Notes: generated by a model not told the origin, from the sequence alone. A stretch of DNA of 64,000 nt from Megalopta genalis (GCF_051020955.1 NC_135018.1:6738939-6802938); one strand, 5' to 3'; counted from the first letter of the stretch, positions 1-11,642 are shown. Numbers and translations: made by a program.

Positions 1-334
1 GGAGCCCGGAACTCATTAAGGAAAGTTAGAGGTCTTCGGCCGGCGACACAGAAGCTACGTTAATCCTTGCACAGCCTGGCGGAAGTTTTCATTCACGCGA
101 TGGAAGTAATTTTAATATAATCTCGATATTTCGATCGACCCGCAAGCCCCGTCGCGCCTTCGATGCTTCTAATTTCGGACTTTACGGCGAATCTATTAGC
201 CCTGGGATCAATCTGTCGCGGGACCCTTGTGTTCCGTAAGTCTTTCGAATTCATTAATATTCCCGAGCATTCCGACACTTTTCCACCGCGTTGAGAATCA
301 ATGTAGCCGAGCCGTTCCCGAACTATGGCGGAAT

Positions 335-398
335 CGATTAGATCAAAGTGAAGTTTAAGAACGTACCAACTGTCGGTTTCCTGGAGAATTTACATATC
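335..398 (+). repeat. Diverged dispersed repeat, copy 1
   Basis: The core GATTAGATCAAAGTGAA, then a stretch ending in TACCAACT, is shared with 1912-1970 in the same orientation. The two copies differ by scattered substitutions, so the duplication is old. The family is not recognised. Confidence 0.45.
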
Positions 399-718
399 GA
401 AGAAGAAACGTATGGTTTCTGTAGGAAATTCTAGTTGGAAGTTTCGTCGCTTGTTCAGAAGAAGTCCGCTGAGAAAACTGTAGGACCAACCCCCACCAAT
501 CCACCCATTCCAACGCCCTCGTAGAAGTAGAGTAAATGCGTTTTCCTTATTGACAGAAATGATTGTTTCCTATTAGCTCCAAGTTAGCCGCAAAACTGAA
601 TTTCCACGAAACGAGGGACTCGAGACCGGCCGATTAAAAACACAACAGCTCCTGAGTCCGGCCTTCGCCTCGCTTCTCCATTTTTGGTGAGGAACACATT
701 AGACGCGTGTGCCTGTGC

Positions 719-787
719 TCACTCTCTCTCTCTCTCCCTCCCTCTTTCTGTGCTCGCGCGCGCGCGCGCGTGCGTGCGTGTGCGTAT
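719..787. repeat. CT microsatellite running into alternating CG/TG tract
   Basis: A run of CT dinucleotides (about 719-747) is followed by about eight CG dinucleotides and then TGCG/TG units up to about 785. Alternating purine-pyrimidine sequence of this kind can adopt left-handed Z-DNA under supercoiling; that is known of such sequences in general and not shown here. Confidence 0.85.
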
Positions 788-1324
788 ATTTATAGAACAA
801 TCGAAACAAAATTAAACAAACGCAACAATTACAAGATGTAAGAGCGTCGGCTTATCCCAAACATATTAACTTAAGATTCTTCCGATGAACACCTTATTAT
901 TCGTAATTAATAATTACTAACTAGCATCTTGATTATCTTCTCATTAGACTATGCAGCAAACATGCTGTACTATACATATTTTTTCTATTTACGTTGTATT
1001 ATATATCTTACGTTCTACGTTAGCGTATAACGTTAAGAACCTGAAGCTAATATCGGGAAATACTACGCATAAACTACATGAGGTAAGAGGTAAGGGCCAA
1101 TGAGAATCGGTCGCCCGCTCCACCTAGCCTCTTCCAATTTGTTTTGATTCCAGACTTTTGATTATTATTGGCTAAGTTACTCGCTGAGCAAGAGACGTAA
1201 TTAGGTGGAGAGGGTGACTGGCCCCTCTCTTGCTCCTCGCGTCGGTTAGCTTGTGGATCTTCTCTCGTTCACCAATAAAATTGGATTTCGCGAGATCATA
1301 GAAGAGTGGGGATGGGTTGGATTA

Positions 1325-1362
1325 CGATTAGATTGCGGACTTTATGGTATTTATGACAAAAG
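1325..1362 (+). repeat. Dispersed 'GCGGATTTTATGC' repeat, copy 1
   Basis: Reads GATTAGATTGCGGACTTTATG then TTTATGACAAAAG. It is one of seven degenerate matches in this window to a consensus close to GATTAGACTGCGGATTTTATGCGTTTATGACAAAA (given in two parts: GATTAGACTGCGGATTTT and ATGCGTTTATGACAAAA). Other copies: 20404-20440, 21471-21512 and 37831-37880 on the plus strand; 9437-9462, 12747-12775 and 33831-33858 on the minus strand. Element class unknown. Confidence 0.55.
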
Positions 1363-2769
1363 TCACTAGGAAAAATAGCAAACAAAAAAATTGTTACAAA
1401 CGTAAAAAATTGTACAATTGAGTTGAAAGACTTTTACTTTGCATAGAGATCCGCGGTCTAGTTACAATTAATGGAAAGATCGATGTCTCAAATTGCAACA
1501 AGTAGATGTTAAATAGAAACTTGTTCCTTCTCTTGATAATTCGATTTGGTTGAAAACAATATGGAAAAGTTCTGAAATTCTTAAGAATATCCACAGACTA
1601 AATCAAACTTAACTGCGCGCTACGATTCACTATTATGTTGCAGAGTTGGGCAAATTTTATTTCAAATAATAAAACATTATTTAAGTAATTCCGCAAATAA
1701 TTGATTTATTATTTCTTCTTTGCAAATAGAATGCTATTTTTTATTTGTATTAAGAATATGTAATTGCAGAAATCTATTGATCGAATCTGTGAACAAGTGT
1801 AGACGAAATAAGAAAATTATAAAATGAAGCATCGATCAATTTTAGGAGAAGTACATTATATAATCGAATTATTTAAGTTTTGTGTAATAACGTCAGCGTT
1901 TTCTGTCTGTTGATTAGATCAAAGTGAAATTTGGAATTTACCAACTACCTGTTTTATACAAGAACATTTAAAATGCCGTTGAGTCGGCTCGAAGATCCCG
2001 TATCATGCACTGACAAAGGATCGTTTGATATATGACACAGTAAATCTCCGTGCGGTGTATGGGGAATGCTGGAACACCGGCAAAACAGGAAAATGTTGTC
2101 TCTCTTGTTGCGGATCAATAAAATGCATTTCAAAATATTTCTGCAAAAATATTCTAGAAAATATCGTGCTGTCTGGACTGCGCGTATAAAGCATAGCAAT
2201 GAGGGATTGTCATTTTTACGAGACGTTCTCGAAAACAGTTAAAGATTTTGTCTATTTTATAGAAAACATAATTCGATGTGTTACCTGAATATTTAATTTC
2301 CTGTACGGCGACGTATTTAAAGATTATTTCTAAAAAATAAGAATGAAATAAGATTGATTTTGTCTCGTAATATATATTTAATAGAAAATATTTACACAAA
2401 ATTTTAACATTTTGTAAAAATAATTCGATGTTTCCTATTTTTACAGTGAATATTTAATACGTAAATTTGATTTTATCTCTTAATATATTTAATAGACAGA
2501 AAAAAGTACAACAGCAATATAAACATGTTCAGAATTTTCTGTCGTTTTATATTTCATCTACTGATTTGTGTCTTGAATGCATAAAATGAATAAAATGCAT
2601 AAAATTCGGTTTGGTTACCCGTCTGCCTAAATTGAGTTCAGTAAAATTTTTCGTTCGTAATAACCTTTCCGAAATTTAATTACCAGGAAACAAAAAATAA
2701 GGAGACAGAGCAGTAAGTACTCTCTAGTACACTCTATTAAGCAAATGTATATTTATTCTTGGTGCATTT
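1363..2769. other. AT-rich non-coding DNA
   Basis: Mostly A/T with scattered homopolymer runs. Open frames on both strands are short and rich in F, L, I and S, as expected by chance at this composition. Apart from the second member of a diverged repeat at 1912-1970 I see no structured feature. Confidence 0.6.
1912..1970 (+). repeat. Diverged dispersed repeat, copy 2
   Basis: Matches 335-398 through GATTAGATCAAAGTGAA and TACCAACT, with substitutions between. Same orientation, about 1.6 kb apart. Confidence 0.45.
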
Positions 2770-2800
2770 AATGTATTTTAATAATTTCATTTAAACATTC

Positions 2801-2852
<52 letters not shown>

Positions 2853-3021
2853 ATTGAATAGAATGAAAGGCATCTTCAACAAGAATTAAGAAAGGAAAAA
2901 TTAAGAAAACCTATAGCACTCTTGAAAAATATGAATTTGATCTTGATATTTTTAGAACTCGTTTCCTGGACTCCGTTCAACAAAATTATGGGATTTTTCC
3001 GACGGTTATGGGAGTGTCAAG
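2770..3021 (+). repeat. Dispersed repeat carrying a TA microsatellite, copy 1
   Basis: Homologous to 7931-8146 in the same orientation. Shared blocks include TTTCATTTAAA, AAAAATTAAGA, AATATGAATTTGA, CTCCGTT-AACAAAATTATG and CCGACGGTTATG followed by GAGTGTCAAG. Here the interior carries about 46 bp of (TA)n at 2804-2849, absent from the second copy, which has a short CT run nearby. Probably a transposon fragment of unknown family. Confidence 0.65.
2804..2849. repeat. (TA)n microsatellite
   Basis: Uninterrupted TA dinucleotides inside the dispersed repeat at 2770-3021. Confidence 0.95.
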
Positions 3022-3698
3022 AGGCACTTTACCAGGAATTGCAACCAATGGTGTTTCTCAGAGAAATTCGCGAGGATGTTTGAGGATCTTACGTCAGCTT
3101 GACAAAGGCGAGGAATCAGTGGACCCACATAAGCACGCTGAAGAACGCATCAAGTTGGTGCACGATAAATGGGCCCCACAAGATACGCCGCGCGAGCACA
3201 ATGATCATGTGGGCCCCTTTTCATCGGGCTGGCCACGTGCAGCATGAGCCTCGCGTGCAGGAATACCGGGGAGCAAAAATCACACTCTCCTCGAGCGTAG
3301 CTATCGTGTTGAACTGGTTCCCTCTTGTTGCAGTTTGTAAGTCATTTCTCGCACGTCAATGCGGTCCATTAATTCCCGAAGGAAACAAACCCTCGAGAAG
3401 GCTCGAAAATGTTCCTGATAGCTCTGCACATCGTCGAGTAAAATGAGCCAATTGTTTATCGTATTAAATTCGCACTCGATTAAAAAAACTGAGTGCTCTT
3501 GGACCTGCGGATATAAGATGCTTTTATCGAAGATTGGTACCTCGAACGTGTTTTCTGTTGTGAAGCTTTTTTCTTGCTTAGCTGTTAGCTCGGTGACTTT
3601 TTAATTGTGAATGATTACGACGACGCGAGGTTGAGGAATTTAAATTTATATAGCAATTGTTTCGTAGCCATTAATGCAAAAATATTATACGTACATAT
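3022..3698. other. Non-coding, moderately GC-rich
   Basis: Two overlapping plus-strand open frames (79 and 115 codons, 3008-3446) are readable, but neither has a recognisable domain and they occupy different frames of the same stretch. The segment around 3171-3220 contains an imperfect GGGCCCCACA / TGTGGGCCCC inverted repeat. I cannot support a gene. Confidence 0.5.
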
Positions 3699-3868
3699 AT
3701 TATGTCATACTGATAGGAATATTATGGCACAGTATTAAAATATTATATCGTGTTGATGGGGATATTATGGTGTAATATTAAAATATTATATTATATTGAT
3801 GAGAATATTATATGGTACAATATTAAAATGTTATGTCACATTGATGGGAATGTTATGACATAATAAGG
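3699..3868 (+). repeat. Tandem repeat, about 43-45 bp x 4
   Basis: Units begin near 3699, 3741, 3784 and 3829 and share the pattern TATTAT-TC-TA-TGAT-GGAATATTAT followed by AATATTAAAA. Degenerate AT-rich minisatellite. Confidence 0.75.
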
Positions 3869-5040
3869 TAAGAGAATTATTCGTTGAAATTAGTAGAAAG
3901 TTAAGAAGCTGTAGTGAACACAAATGACCAATTAACTAATTTAATTTTCGTTTTATAAATTAATGTAGCAGTCTTATATTTATAATGTACTTTCGTTTAT
4001 CTAGTTGAAAACGAAAATACTAAATTCTGATGTGGAAAATTATTATACCTTCAGATTTGTAGCGCAATTCACATACCTAATACGAATTGTAATACACAAG
4101 TAATATCATATATTTCTACTTGAATGTATAATAAATTCCACTAATATACAGTCGTTTTGTAAACGGTAATATACTATTATGTCTCTACGTGAATTCGAAA
4201 TGTTACGTTAAATTCTTACGTTAAAAAACAACAATTGAATTCCACGGTTCTAATACAATTCAGAGATGTCCAGGTTTGATTATAAAGGTAATATGATCTT
4301 ATGTTTGCAGTGGAAACTCCCTTGGACAATTAAAGTAGCAATTCGATGTTCGTCATGATGTTCTGAAGGATATATGAAACCTTCAAGTATTTCCCATAGG
4401 ATTCGCAAGCATTGAAGTCTCATAAAAAAAATAAAAAACGATAGTAGCACATATTTCTAATTCATAGATCGCACTCATCGCAAACATCGTAAAATAATTC
4501 CTCAATTTATTTAATCCTCTCGAGACGAAAACATGATCGAGAAAGTATCGAGAATACACGGGTTCTAATTCATAATTTGCAATGTATTAACGTTTAATAT
4601 AATGAAGATCCTCCAAGGATAACGCTACAAATAATATACTATAAAATAACACCGTAATTTATAACGTTGATTCTCTCACGAATAAACCATGATTAAAAAA
4701 GCTATTTAGACTGCAACGAAACGATGCAAGCATAACGGACGTTTCTAATGCATAATTATCGCACGATTCAATGATCCATGAGAATCTACGAAGGCGTGAA
4801 ATCGTGGAAGCAATCGAGAGCTATTTAATGCATCTTCTCTTCGCATCGTTTGTCGCACTTACGAGCGACTCGCCTAATTAGCGACTGTTCGCGTGTTTCC
4901 TCGAATGCTCGATAAATTGCTTCCTTCGGTCCCCGGGATATCGAAACACGCTTAAACGAAATTCTGTTCGCGTTTCCGGCGAGCAGACGTCTTCCGGTCT
5001 CCGACTCTTTCGCGACGCCGAGATCTTGTTATAACGCATC
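3869..5040. other. AT-rich non-coding DNA
   Basis: No ORF of interest and no strong repeat. Composition becomes GC-richer after about 4860, leading into the next block. Confidence 0.6.
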
Positions 5041-5600
5041 AAACAGCGTGCCCTCCCCCCTCCCCCCTCTCGGGCGCCCCTCGTGGGACGCACTAATTAA
5101 AAGATTTGCGATCTGCCGACGACGCGTACCCCGGATAGGAAGCACTCGCCGGCCTTCTTTCCCAACGCTAACACGTTCTCGGCGGCGGCGGCGGCGGCGC
5201 ACGGAAAAGTTTCCAGCGAGACTTCGTAATGAAGTTCCGCGGAACTTCGTATAAAAGATCGGAAGATCCCGGGAAAAATGGCAGACCGCCGTCGCGAAGG
5301 AAGCTGTATCTTCCGGCGAGCCGGCGCGGCGCGTTCCCGATTAAATTGTTGATAATTGTCGATCGCCTCTCGCAGCCTCGCGCGTAATTCCCGTAATCGT
5401 ACAGCCTTTTTTATCGAGTTGCCAGTTTCTACCGGGATTATTAAAACGCGCCGAGTTTCCGATGAAGTTCCGCGGCGGAGCCTTCATTCGATTATGTGAA
5501 AAGTTTCGCCAGAGAGCAGGGTACGGGGAACGAATAAATTGGGCAGCGAGTATAAACGTGCACTGATTCTCAGAATCTGGTTATCCACTTTCAATCTTTA
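5041..5600. other. CpG-rich island-like block with (CGG)n
   Basis: Rich in CpG and C/G runs, including about six CGG/GGC units near 5181-5199. Overlapping frames on both strands encode arginine/proline-rich peptides typical of CpG-rich non-coding DNA. In this AT-rich setting it may be a conserved or regulatory segment; nothing here identifies a promoter. Confidence 0.45.
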
Positions 5601-6330
5601 TACTAACGGAAATTGATCTTTTACGCCCAATAAAATTGATCGTAGACATTTCTCTCGGTAATTTCACGTTCGTTCTATATTTTTATTATCATGTCTGTCG
5701 CCTACTTGCGTTCGTTATGAATGCATACTACTTGTTTATGTCACTGTTAATGACAACTTGTTGTATTATTATTAACGAGCGACCGAAATGTATCCAAAAT
5801 TGTGCATGCGACAATGAACAGTCTGATTATAATCGAGCGGGCTAAATACAACTCCTGGAAATAAGCATTCCTTTCGGTGCTTGTTTGTTCAGTCTTTGAA
5901 ATTTTAATTTTATTCCTAATGCGTCTTTCGTCGATTTCTGTTCTGTAAGGATCTTACAATTTTTCGTTTACAAACAATTTTCGGACACAATTTTCAACGT
6001 CCATTCTCGATTTTTTCTGAATCGTGTAATTTTCCATTCAATTACTGGCGTATTTAAATCATCGTGTTTTTGTGATGTTCACAGATGGCGCGATAAATTA
6101 CCTAAATTTGTTAACAATTTTTAGTCGCGAAATAGTTTTGAATAGCAAAAATTTGTTACATCAATCGTATTTGTTCTAAAACTAAATAATAAGTAAGAAA
6201 TAATATTGGGTGTGAACACAGATTCCACCTACTTGAATCTTTTTTAAAAAATATGCACCCTACTCGAAAGGAAGTCAGAGGAGTCTTCAAAATTGTTAAA
6301 CAATTTTCAGTTTAAAAATAATAGAACTAC
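5601..6330. other. AT-rich non-coding DNA
   Basis: No recognisable coding or structured repeat feature. Confidence 0.6.
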
Positions 6331-6651
6331 CACTGGCAAAAAGTATTCGTTCACCTTTTAAAGCGCAATAACTTTTTTAAAACTGGATCACCTGACTTAA
6401 AGTTTTCGAAATGTTGAAGTGCAACTGCAGTTTACTGTGCGATGACTGAAATACCTTTTTGTAAATTTTGCTATTACCTGGAATGACGAAAAAAGATGAT
6501 GAAAAAACCCCGTTCTTCAACTTTTTTATTATTTCAAATAATAGCAAAATTTTAAAAATGCCGTCTAGAATCTCCAAAAAAATTTAGGTAATTTAATTCA
6601 GTTTTAAAACAGCTATTCCTTTTTAAAAACTGTTCGAATACTCTATTTCAG
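6331..6651. mobile_element. Decayed Tc1-like foldback/MITE
   Basis: Imperfect inverted repeats of about 58 bp: the left arm at 6331-6388 contains GGCAAAAAGTATTCG, TTTTAAA, CAATAACT and TTTTAAAACTGG; the right arm at 6594-6651, read on the minus strand, contains AGTATTCGAACAG, TTTTAAA, GAATAGCT and TTTTAAAACTGAAT. A terminus with GGCAAAAAGTATTCG resembles those of Tc1-like elements. The interior (about 205 bp) has no transposase. The outer edges are eroded, so the TA target duplication cannot be fixed. Confidence 0.55.
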
Positions 6652-7339
6652 AAGTTATATAACGAAACAGAACAATGAACACTCTGACTATGTTTCGAAA
6701 GAATAATTGAAACAGAAATAAAATTTACTCTGGAATAAGTCGAATTCGCAAATAAATGCATTAAAAATAAAAAAAACTCGTAAAACAAGATACCGATCGT
6801 TTTGAAGTAAAGTACCAATGCGTTCAAAATTGCCCAAAAACGACTAATAACCTATTAATAACCTATTAGTTGGTGCATACATATTTGCAATTATAATGCG
6901 TAGCCGGATGGTAGATAACAGCGAATTAATTGGACTTTAACCATTTTATATTCTCGAATTTTCCAACGAGCACCCGCTATAGTTAGAGAAGCTGGGCTTT
7001 ATCAATAGATTCTAGGAAATACTTCCAAGCCATAGAGGCAAGTTCCCTTCCCTACCTTGATCCTTTGTGGATGCGATCAGGTCCCACGGACAAAGACCGA
7101 TAACTGACAAAGCACCATAAGCTGGCATAATAGGGTTACGAGTCTCGAGTAAATATTTCCTTCTCCTTCACAGATCAAAACCGATCAAACCGATCATTTC
7201 CAGCTTTTCCCGATCGACCTGAAATCTGATCCCCGAATCCGCCTTGTATTGTACGATATTATCCTTCTTCAAAGGCTTGTTAACAGATCCGTGAATATCT
7301 GCGGTAAACAATAGAGACAGATTTCAGAGTAAATCTAGA
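6652..7339. other. Non-coding DNA
   Basis: No recognisable gene. Mixed composition, with a GC-richer stretch near 7020-7200. Confidence 0.6.
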
Positions 7340-7925
7340 ATTTATTATATTTCAGATATATGAAGAAATGGCAGAATAATTGTTATATTTAACACGTTCC
7401 GTGCAGTCGTCATTAATTTCGAAGTAAATTGACAATTTGTTGTATATCGTCGATTTTAACGAGTCTCCAACTTTTGAAGAAATGAGGGAAAGGGTGAATA
7501 AAATGGCAGAGTAATTGTGTTATATTTAACACGTTCACTAGAGTCGTCACTAATTTCGAAGTAAATTGACAATTTGTTGTGTATTGCCGATTTTAATGAA
7601 TTTCCAATTTTTGAAAAAATGAGGGAAGAAGGGTGAATAAAATGGCAGAATAATTGTGTTATATTTAACATGTTCACTACAGTCGTCACTAATTTCGAAG
7701 TAAATTGACAATTTGTTGTATATCGTCGATTTTAACGAGTCTCCAGTTTTTGAAAAAATGAGGGGAAGAAGGGTAAATAAAATGACAGAATAATTATTAT
7801 GTTTAACACGTTCACTGCAGTCGTCACTAATTTCGAAGTACATTGACAATTTATTGCATATTGTCGATTTTAACGAGTCTCCAATTTTTGGAAAATTGAG
7901 CAAAAAAGGGAAAAAATGTGGCAGA
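7340..7925 (+). repeat. 138-bp minisatellite with a TTAACACGTTCACTGC motif per unit
   Basis: GTCGTC-CTAATTTCGAAGTA recurs at 7406, 7543, 7682 and 7820, giving spacings of 137-139 bp. Each unit carries TTAACACGTTCACTGCAGTC or a one- to four-base variant, then GTCAC, a stretch with GACAATTTGTTG, GATTTTAACGAGTCTCCAA and a run containing ATGAGGGAAGAAGGG. The leading motif closely resembles the terminus of the piggyBac-like elements at 38068, 51950, 52775 and 63548 (TTAACACGTTGACTGC). Overlapping minus-strand frames through the array (133 codons) are repeat translations and not a gene. Confidence 0.85.
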
Positions 7926-7930
7926 AATAA

Positions 7931-8146
7931 AATGTACTTTGCTAGTTTCATTTAAAAATTCCTAATATTTGAGTAGAATTACAAGTACCTTCTCTCTCTC
8001 TGTATACTCTCTCACATAAAAATTAAGAGAACCTATGACGCTCTTTCTAAAAATATGAATTTGAATCTCGGTATTTTTAAAAATCGTTATCTGGGCTCCG
8101 TTTAACAAAATTATGAGATTTTCCCGACGGTTATGAGAGTGTCAAG
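7931..8146 (+). repeat. Dispersed repeat, copy 2
   Basis: Second copy of the element at 2770-3021, ending in CCGACGGTTATGAGAGTGTC. It has a short CT stretch near 7993 where the other copy carries a long TA run upstream, and abuts the right end of the 138-bp minisatellite. Confidence 0.65.
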
Positions 8147-9436
8147 TACGAATAAATATACACAAATATCGCAATCAAAAGATAAACAGCAGATTGCCGA
8201 ATATATTTCGTGTCACGAAGTACTTTAATAATTATTCGCGATTCACATTCAGCATCGGCGTCGACGTTCGCGCTGAAAATAGTGGAATAACGTGATGCAT
8301 TTAAAGTAAATTACCAGATCGCCGGGAACACTGTAAACATTTCAACGGCGATACAACGTTATAAATCCACGAAATTATAATTTAGGTGGAAACAGCGCGA
8401 GTAACGCGCGCGCAATTTTCATTATACCGTGAATTTCGAGGTAAATAGAGCCCGCCGTGAAATCCGATTCATTAGAAAGAATAACGCCTGGCTATTCAGC
8501 ATAAAATGAAACTTCCATTTGTCCCGTTTACCGCGCTCCTTGGTTTTCAGCATGCTCTGCGTCCATGCATCGCGTGTCTCATTTACTTGATTTCATGCGT
8601 CGCCGGCCTTTTATTCCGCGGCGCTCGGTTTTCTGTCTTAACCGGCCTGAATCGCGCGTACCTGCCCTCGTATTCCACTTCATCCAACCCGGCTCTTTAA
8701 TTTGTTTTAATTGAACGTCTGATGAGCGCCACCGAATGCCCCTTTTTATCATATAAATCCACTCGACGATGCTGCCAGTTCAATTTCAAAATAATCTCCA
8801 ATTAAACGACTCGCCGGTCACCAAAACAAGCATCGCGAGCTATTGGCTCCCGAGTGCTTCGTTTTATGGCAACCGGCATCCATCGAACGTATGAAAATTG
8901 TATAATCTAGGAGAAGTTAAATCAATGATTCGTCCTTCGTTCCGATGATTAGATCTTGGATTTTCATGCGACGTAAAAATGAAACAGAACTTAAATACAT
9001 ATGTATTTCCTCTTTTAATAATAAAATAAAGTAAATCTTTTAATTTAAAATAAATATAGACTGTTGATTTTTATACGAAATGAAAGTGTTGTATATTGAT
9101 CGTAGGAAACAGGGGTTGAATAGAAATGTATTCCTTGTCTCTCGATGGTTTTAATGTATCAATAATAATATAACAACATGTTGTATTAATAATTTATAAT
9201 ATAAACTAATATAATAATAGCTTCATATTGGTTTATTAAAGTAACAATAAGACTTATTATAACAATAAGATTTATTTCGATTTTTATTTTGATTTTTGTA
9301 ATATTTGCCGCAAAAGTAACACATTTATTGAATAATTAACTGATTAATTTATCTTGACAGTCTAAATGTAATCGTAAATTAAGTGTTAAACACTTTTAAT
9401 ATCTTCATAGTTTCGCATGTCATTTAACCACTTCCG
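8147..9436. other. GC-rich block then AT-rich DNA, no gene
   Basis: From 8250 to 8900 the sequence is GC-richer; a 64-codon plus-strand frame at 8506-8700 has no known domain. From about 8900 to 9430 it is strongly AT-rich with no features. Confidence 0.55.
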
Positions 9437-9462
9437 CAATAAACGCATAAAATCCGTGGTTT
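9437..9462 (-). repeat. Dispersed 'GCGGATTTTATGC' repeat, copy 2
   Basis: On the minus strand it reads CCACGGATTTTATGCGTTTA, a short match to the seven-member family. Confidence 0.5.
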
Positions 9463-9683
9463 ACTCGTGAAACATCCGGTGGACCGATCGTCGAAATGGA
9501 TCAAGATCTATGGTAACGCGATCACGAAAATGTATCCGGTGGCGAATTATATTTTGAGAAGATACCGCGGGCCTGTCGACGATTGGATAATAGCCAAGCG
9601 AGACCCCGATCAATTCATTAAACCGAGGGCCAATGACGAGGACTCGCAGCTCCGATGAAAAATTCAGCTTGCTTCGGCAGTAC

Positions 9684-10054
9684 ATACAGGATGTCCCAAA
9701 AATGTCTCGCAATCCAGAAATGGAGGGTTCCTGAGATCATTTGAAGCAACTTTCTCCTTAGCGAAAATGCAAACCGCGGCTTCGTTTACGAGTTATCAAC
9801 GAGAATCAGTGACCAATGAGGGGCGAGATCTGCTGGCGCGAGATGGCCGAGCCAGTGAGCGGAGCTGGGCTTCGCGCGCTCGTTGGCTCGGCCGCCTCGC
9901 GTCAGCAGAGCTCGCTTCTTATTGGTTGACGTTTTTCGTTAATAACTCGTAAACGAAGCCGCGGTTTCCATTTTCGCCAAGGAAAAAGTTACTTCAAATA
10001 ACCTAAGGAATCCACCATTTCCGGATTGCGAGACATGCTTGAGACACCTTGTAT
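9684..10054. mobile_element. Foldback MITE with long inverted repeats, copy 1
   Basis: The ends are ATACAGGATGTCCCA and, inverted, ATACAAGGTGTC. Nearly the whole element is palindromic: AAATGCAAACCGCGGCTTCG and ACGAGTTATCAACGAGAA on the left pair with CGAAGCCGCGGTTTCCATTT and TTCGTTAATAACTCGT on the right; GACCAATGAGGGGCGAGAT pairs with the block around CTTCTTATTGGTTGAC. Arms are about 180 bp with a short central part. A diverged second copy is at 25927-26297. It has no coding capacity, so any mobility would depend on a transposase supplied elsewhere; the superfamily is not determinable from these ends alone. Confidence 0.85.
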
Positions 10055-11169
10055 ACTAAAACAGCAGTCGTCTCGCTTCTTCTAATCGGAAGAGACGCTG
10101 GAGGAAAGTTTTTAAGTAGGATTTCAGGGACTTCCGCAAGCTCCTTCGCGGCCGGTTGTCGTCGTCCCGAGTTCTTCGGGAGGAGATGTTAACAACGCCG
10201 TCCTTTCGATGATCCTGCGGAGCCCTCGACTATCCTCTCCGGGGACAGAAGTAATTCTCCTTCGTACTCCTACGGACTTCTTCGCGAGAAAATACTGCCG
10301 ACCGCCATGACTTTCAGACAATCGAGTTTTCGACGTCTACCTACTCGAAACGTTCGAGTCCCTTTATCGGGAATTCATCGTCGCTGGAGATGATCCGAAG
10401 ACGGTCCCGGAATTGAACGATACGATCGCACGGTGGTCCGGAACGCGGTAATTGTTCGCCAAAATTACACAGTTTCTATAATCGGAATGTTTCAAAAATT
10501 ATTAATTGTACTATTATTAGAATTATTAATCCTACTTAAAGTGAGAATTGTATGCAAATATTTGTGAAAAAGTATTCGAAACAGTTAGTAAAATACTCTT
10601 GTTCGTGTGCAATAATATTTCAAGATTTTTTTGAAAAATTAAATTTCTTTTAACTAAGGGGACATTTAATATTTGCGAAACTGACAATAAGATTTTGATA
10701 ACCAGTATATAACGAGGATTTTTAGGATTTCACGGTGGGGCTCTTTCAAATATACAACAAAATTAAAAAAGAACTAAATTTTTTTAAAATATCAGATGAA
10801 CATTAGACGAGAGCCAAAGTCTCCCTAGAAACTTTCAACAATTTCGCAAGACCAGCTTCTAAGTCGCGGACAATCGAGACCGGCGAGACGATTCCGCCCC
10901 GCGCAAAGATAATCGCGTTCGGATCGGCTTAAAATTTCTCCATTAACACGCGGCCGATGTCGGTTATTTAATTCCCGGCTGTGAAAATTTGTAAGCGAGC
11001 CACGCGGCGCGATTACGACGCCGGCCCGATTATCGTAGACGTTTGTTGTTCTTCCATTAACGCCGGCCGAGTTTAAACGCGTCGCAAAATTAACGAGGGA
11101 AAAACTGGCTCGCGGGATCCCTCTTTTCTCGGTCGTCTTTCTCTCTGGATCGATCCTCTTTTGCCACAC

Positions 11170-11170
<1 letters not shown>
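10055..11170. other. Non-coding, two GC-rich blocks around an AT-rich centre
   Basis: GC-rich at 10120-10460 and 10840-11160, AT-rich between. A 114-codon minus-strand frame (10825-11169) lies in CpG-rich sequence with no recognisable domain and runs into the adjacent CT microsatellite. Confidence 0.5.
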
Positions 11171-11215
<45 letters not shown>

Positions 11216-11262
11216 TTCACTCTGCTCCTCTCATTCTTTCTCTCTCTGTCTCTCTCTGGGAG
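11171..11262. repeat. (CT)n microsatellites
   Basis: An almost pure CT run occupies 11171-11213; a shorter interrupted one lies at about 11235-11262. Confidence 0.9.
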
Positions 11263-11502
11263 CCAACCGCTGGTCGAGATTGCCTGGATCCCGCAGGGCT
11301 TAATGAATTTTAATATCCGAATTATCCGGAGATCAGAATTTATTGCTCCATCAGAAAGATAAACAGCGTGGATTTATTAGCGTCACGTCGATCGCCGTGC
11401 TCCAATTTCGTTCCCGCGTTTTTCTTTCCTGCCTTTTTTTACCCCTCCTCTCCACCCCCGCCCTATAGCCTTTTTGTTGGCTGCGGATGGGGAATCTCTC
11501 CT

Positions 11503-11607
11503 TCTCTTATCTCTCTTTGTCTCTTTTTTCTTTTTCTCTCTTTTTCTCTCCCGCCATCTCGCTCGATCCCATTCAATCTCTATCTTTTTCTCTCTTTGTC
11601 TCTGTAT

Positions 11608-11642
<35 letters not shown>

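Larger units (their letters stand above)
1..1324. other. Non-coding start of window, mixed composition
   Basis: No host gene is recognisable. Short open frames here lack any familiar domain and have no homopolymer-free codon pattern that would suggest an exon. The block holds a CT/CG/GT microsatellite near 719-787, one member of a diverged 60-bp repeat at 335-398, and a weak inverted repeat (arms about 1084-1134 and 1190-1236, sharing GGCCA and CTCCACCTA cores) that could be an old foldback element. Confidence 0.6.

Noticed and set aside
3171..3220. GGGCCCCACA / TGTGGGCCCC inverted repeat
   Set aside because: Short, imperfect and isolated.
7550..7951. 133-codon minus-strand frame
   Set aside because: Follows the 138-bp (46-codon) minisatellite period; repeat-derived.
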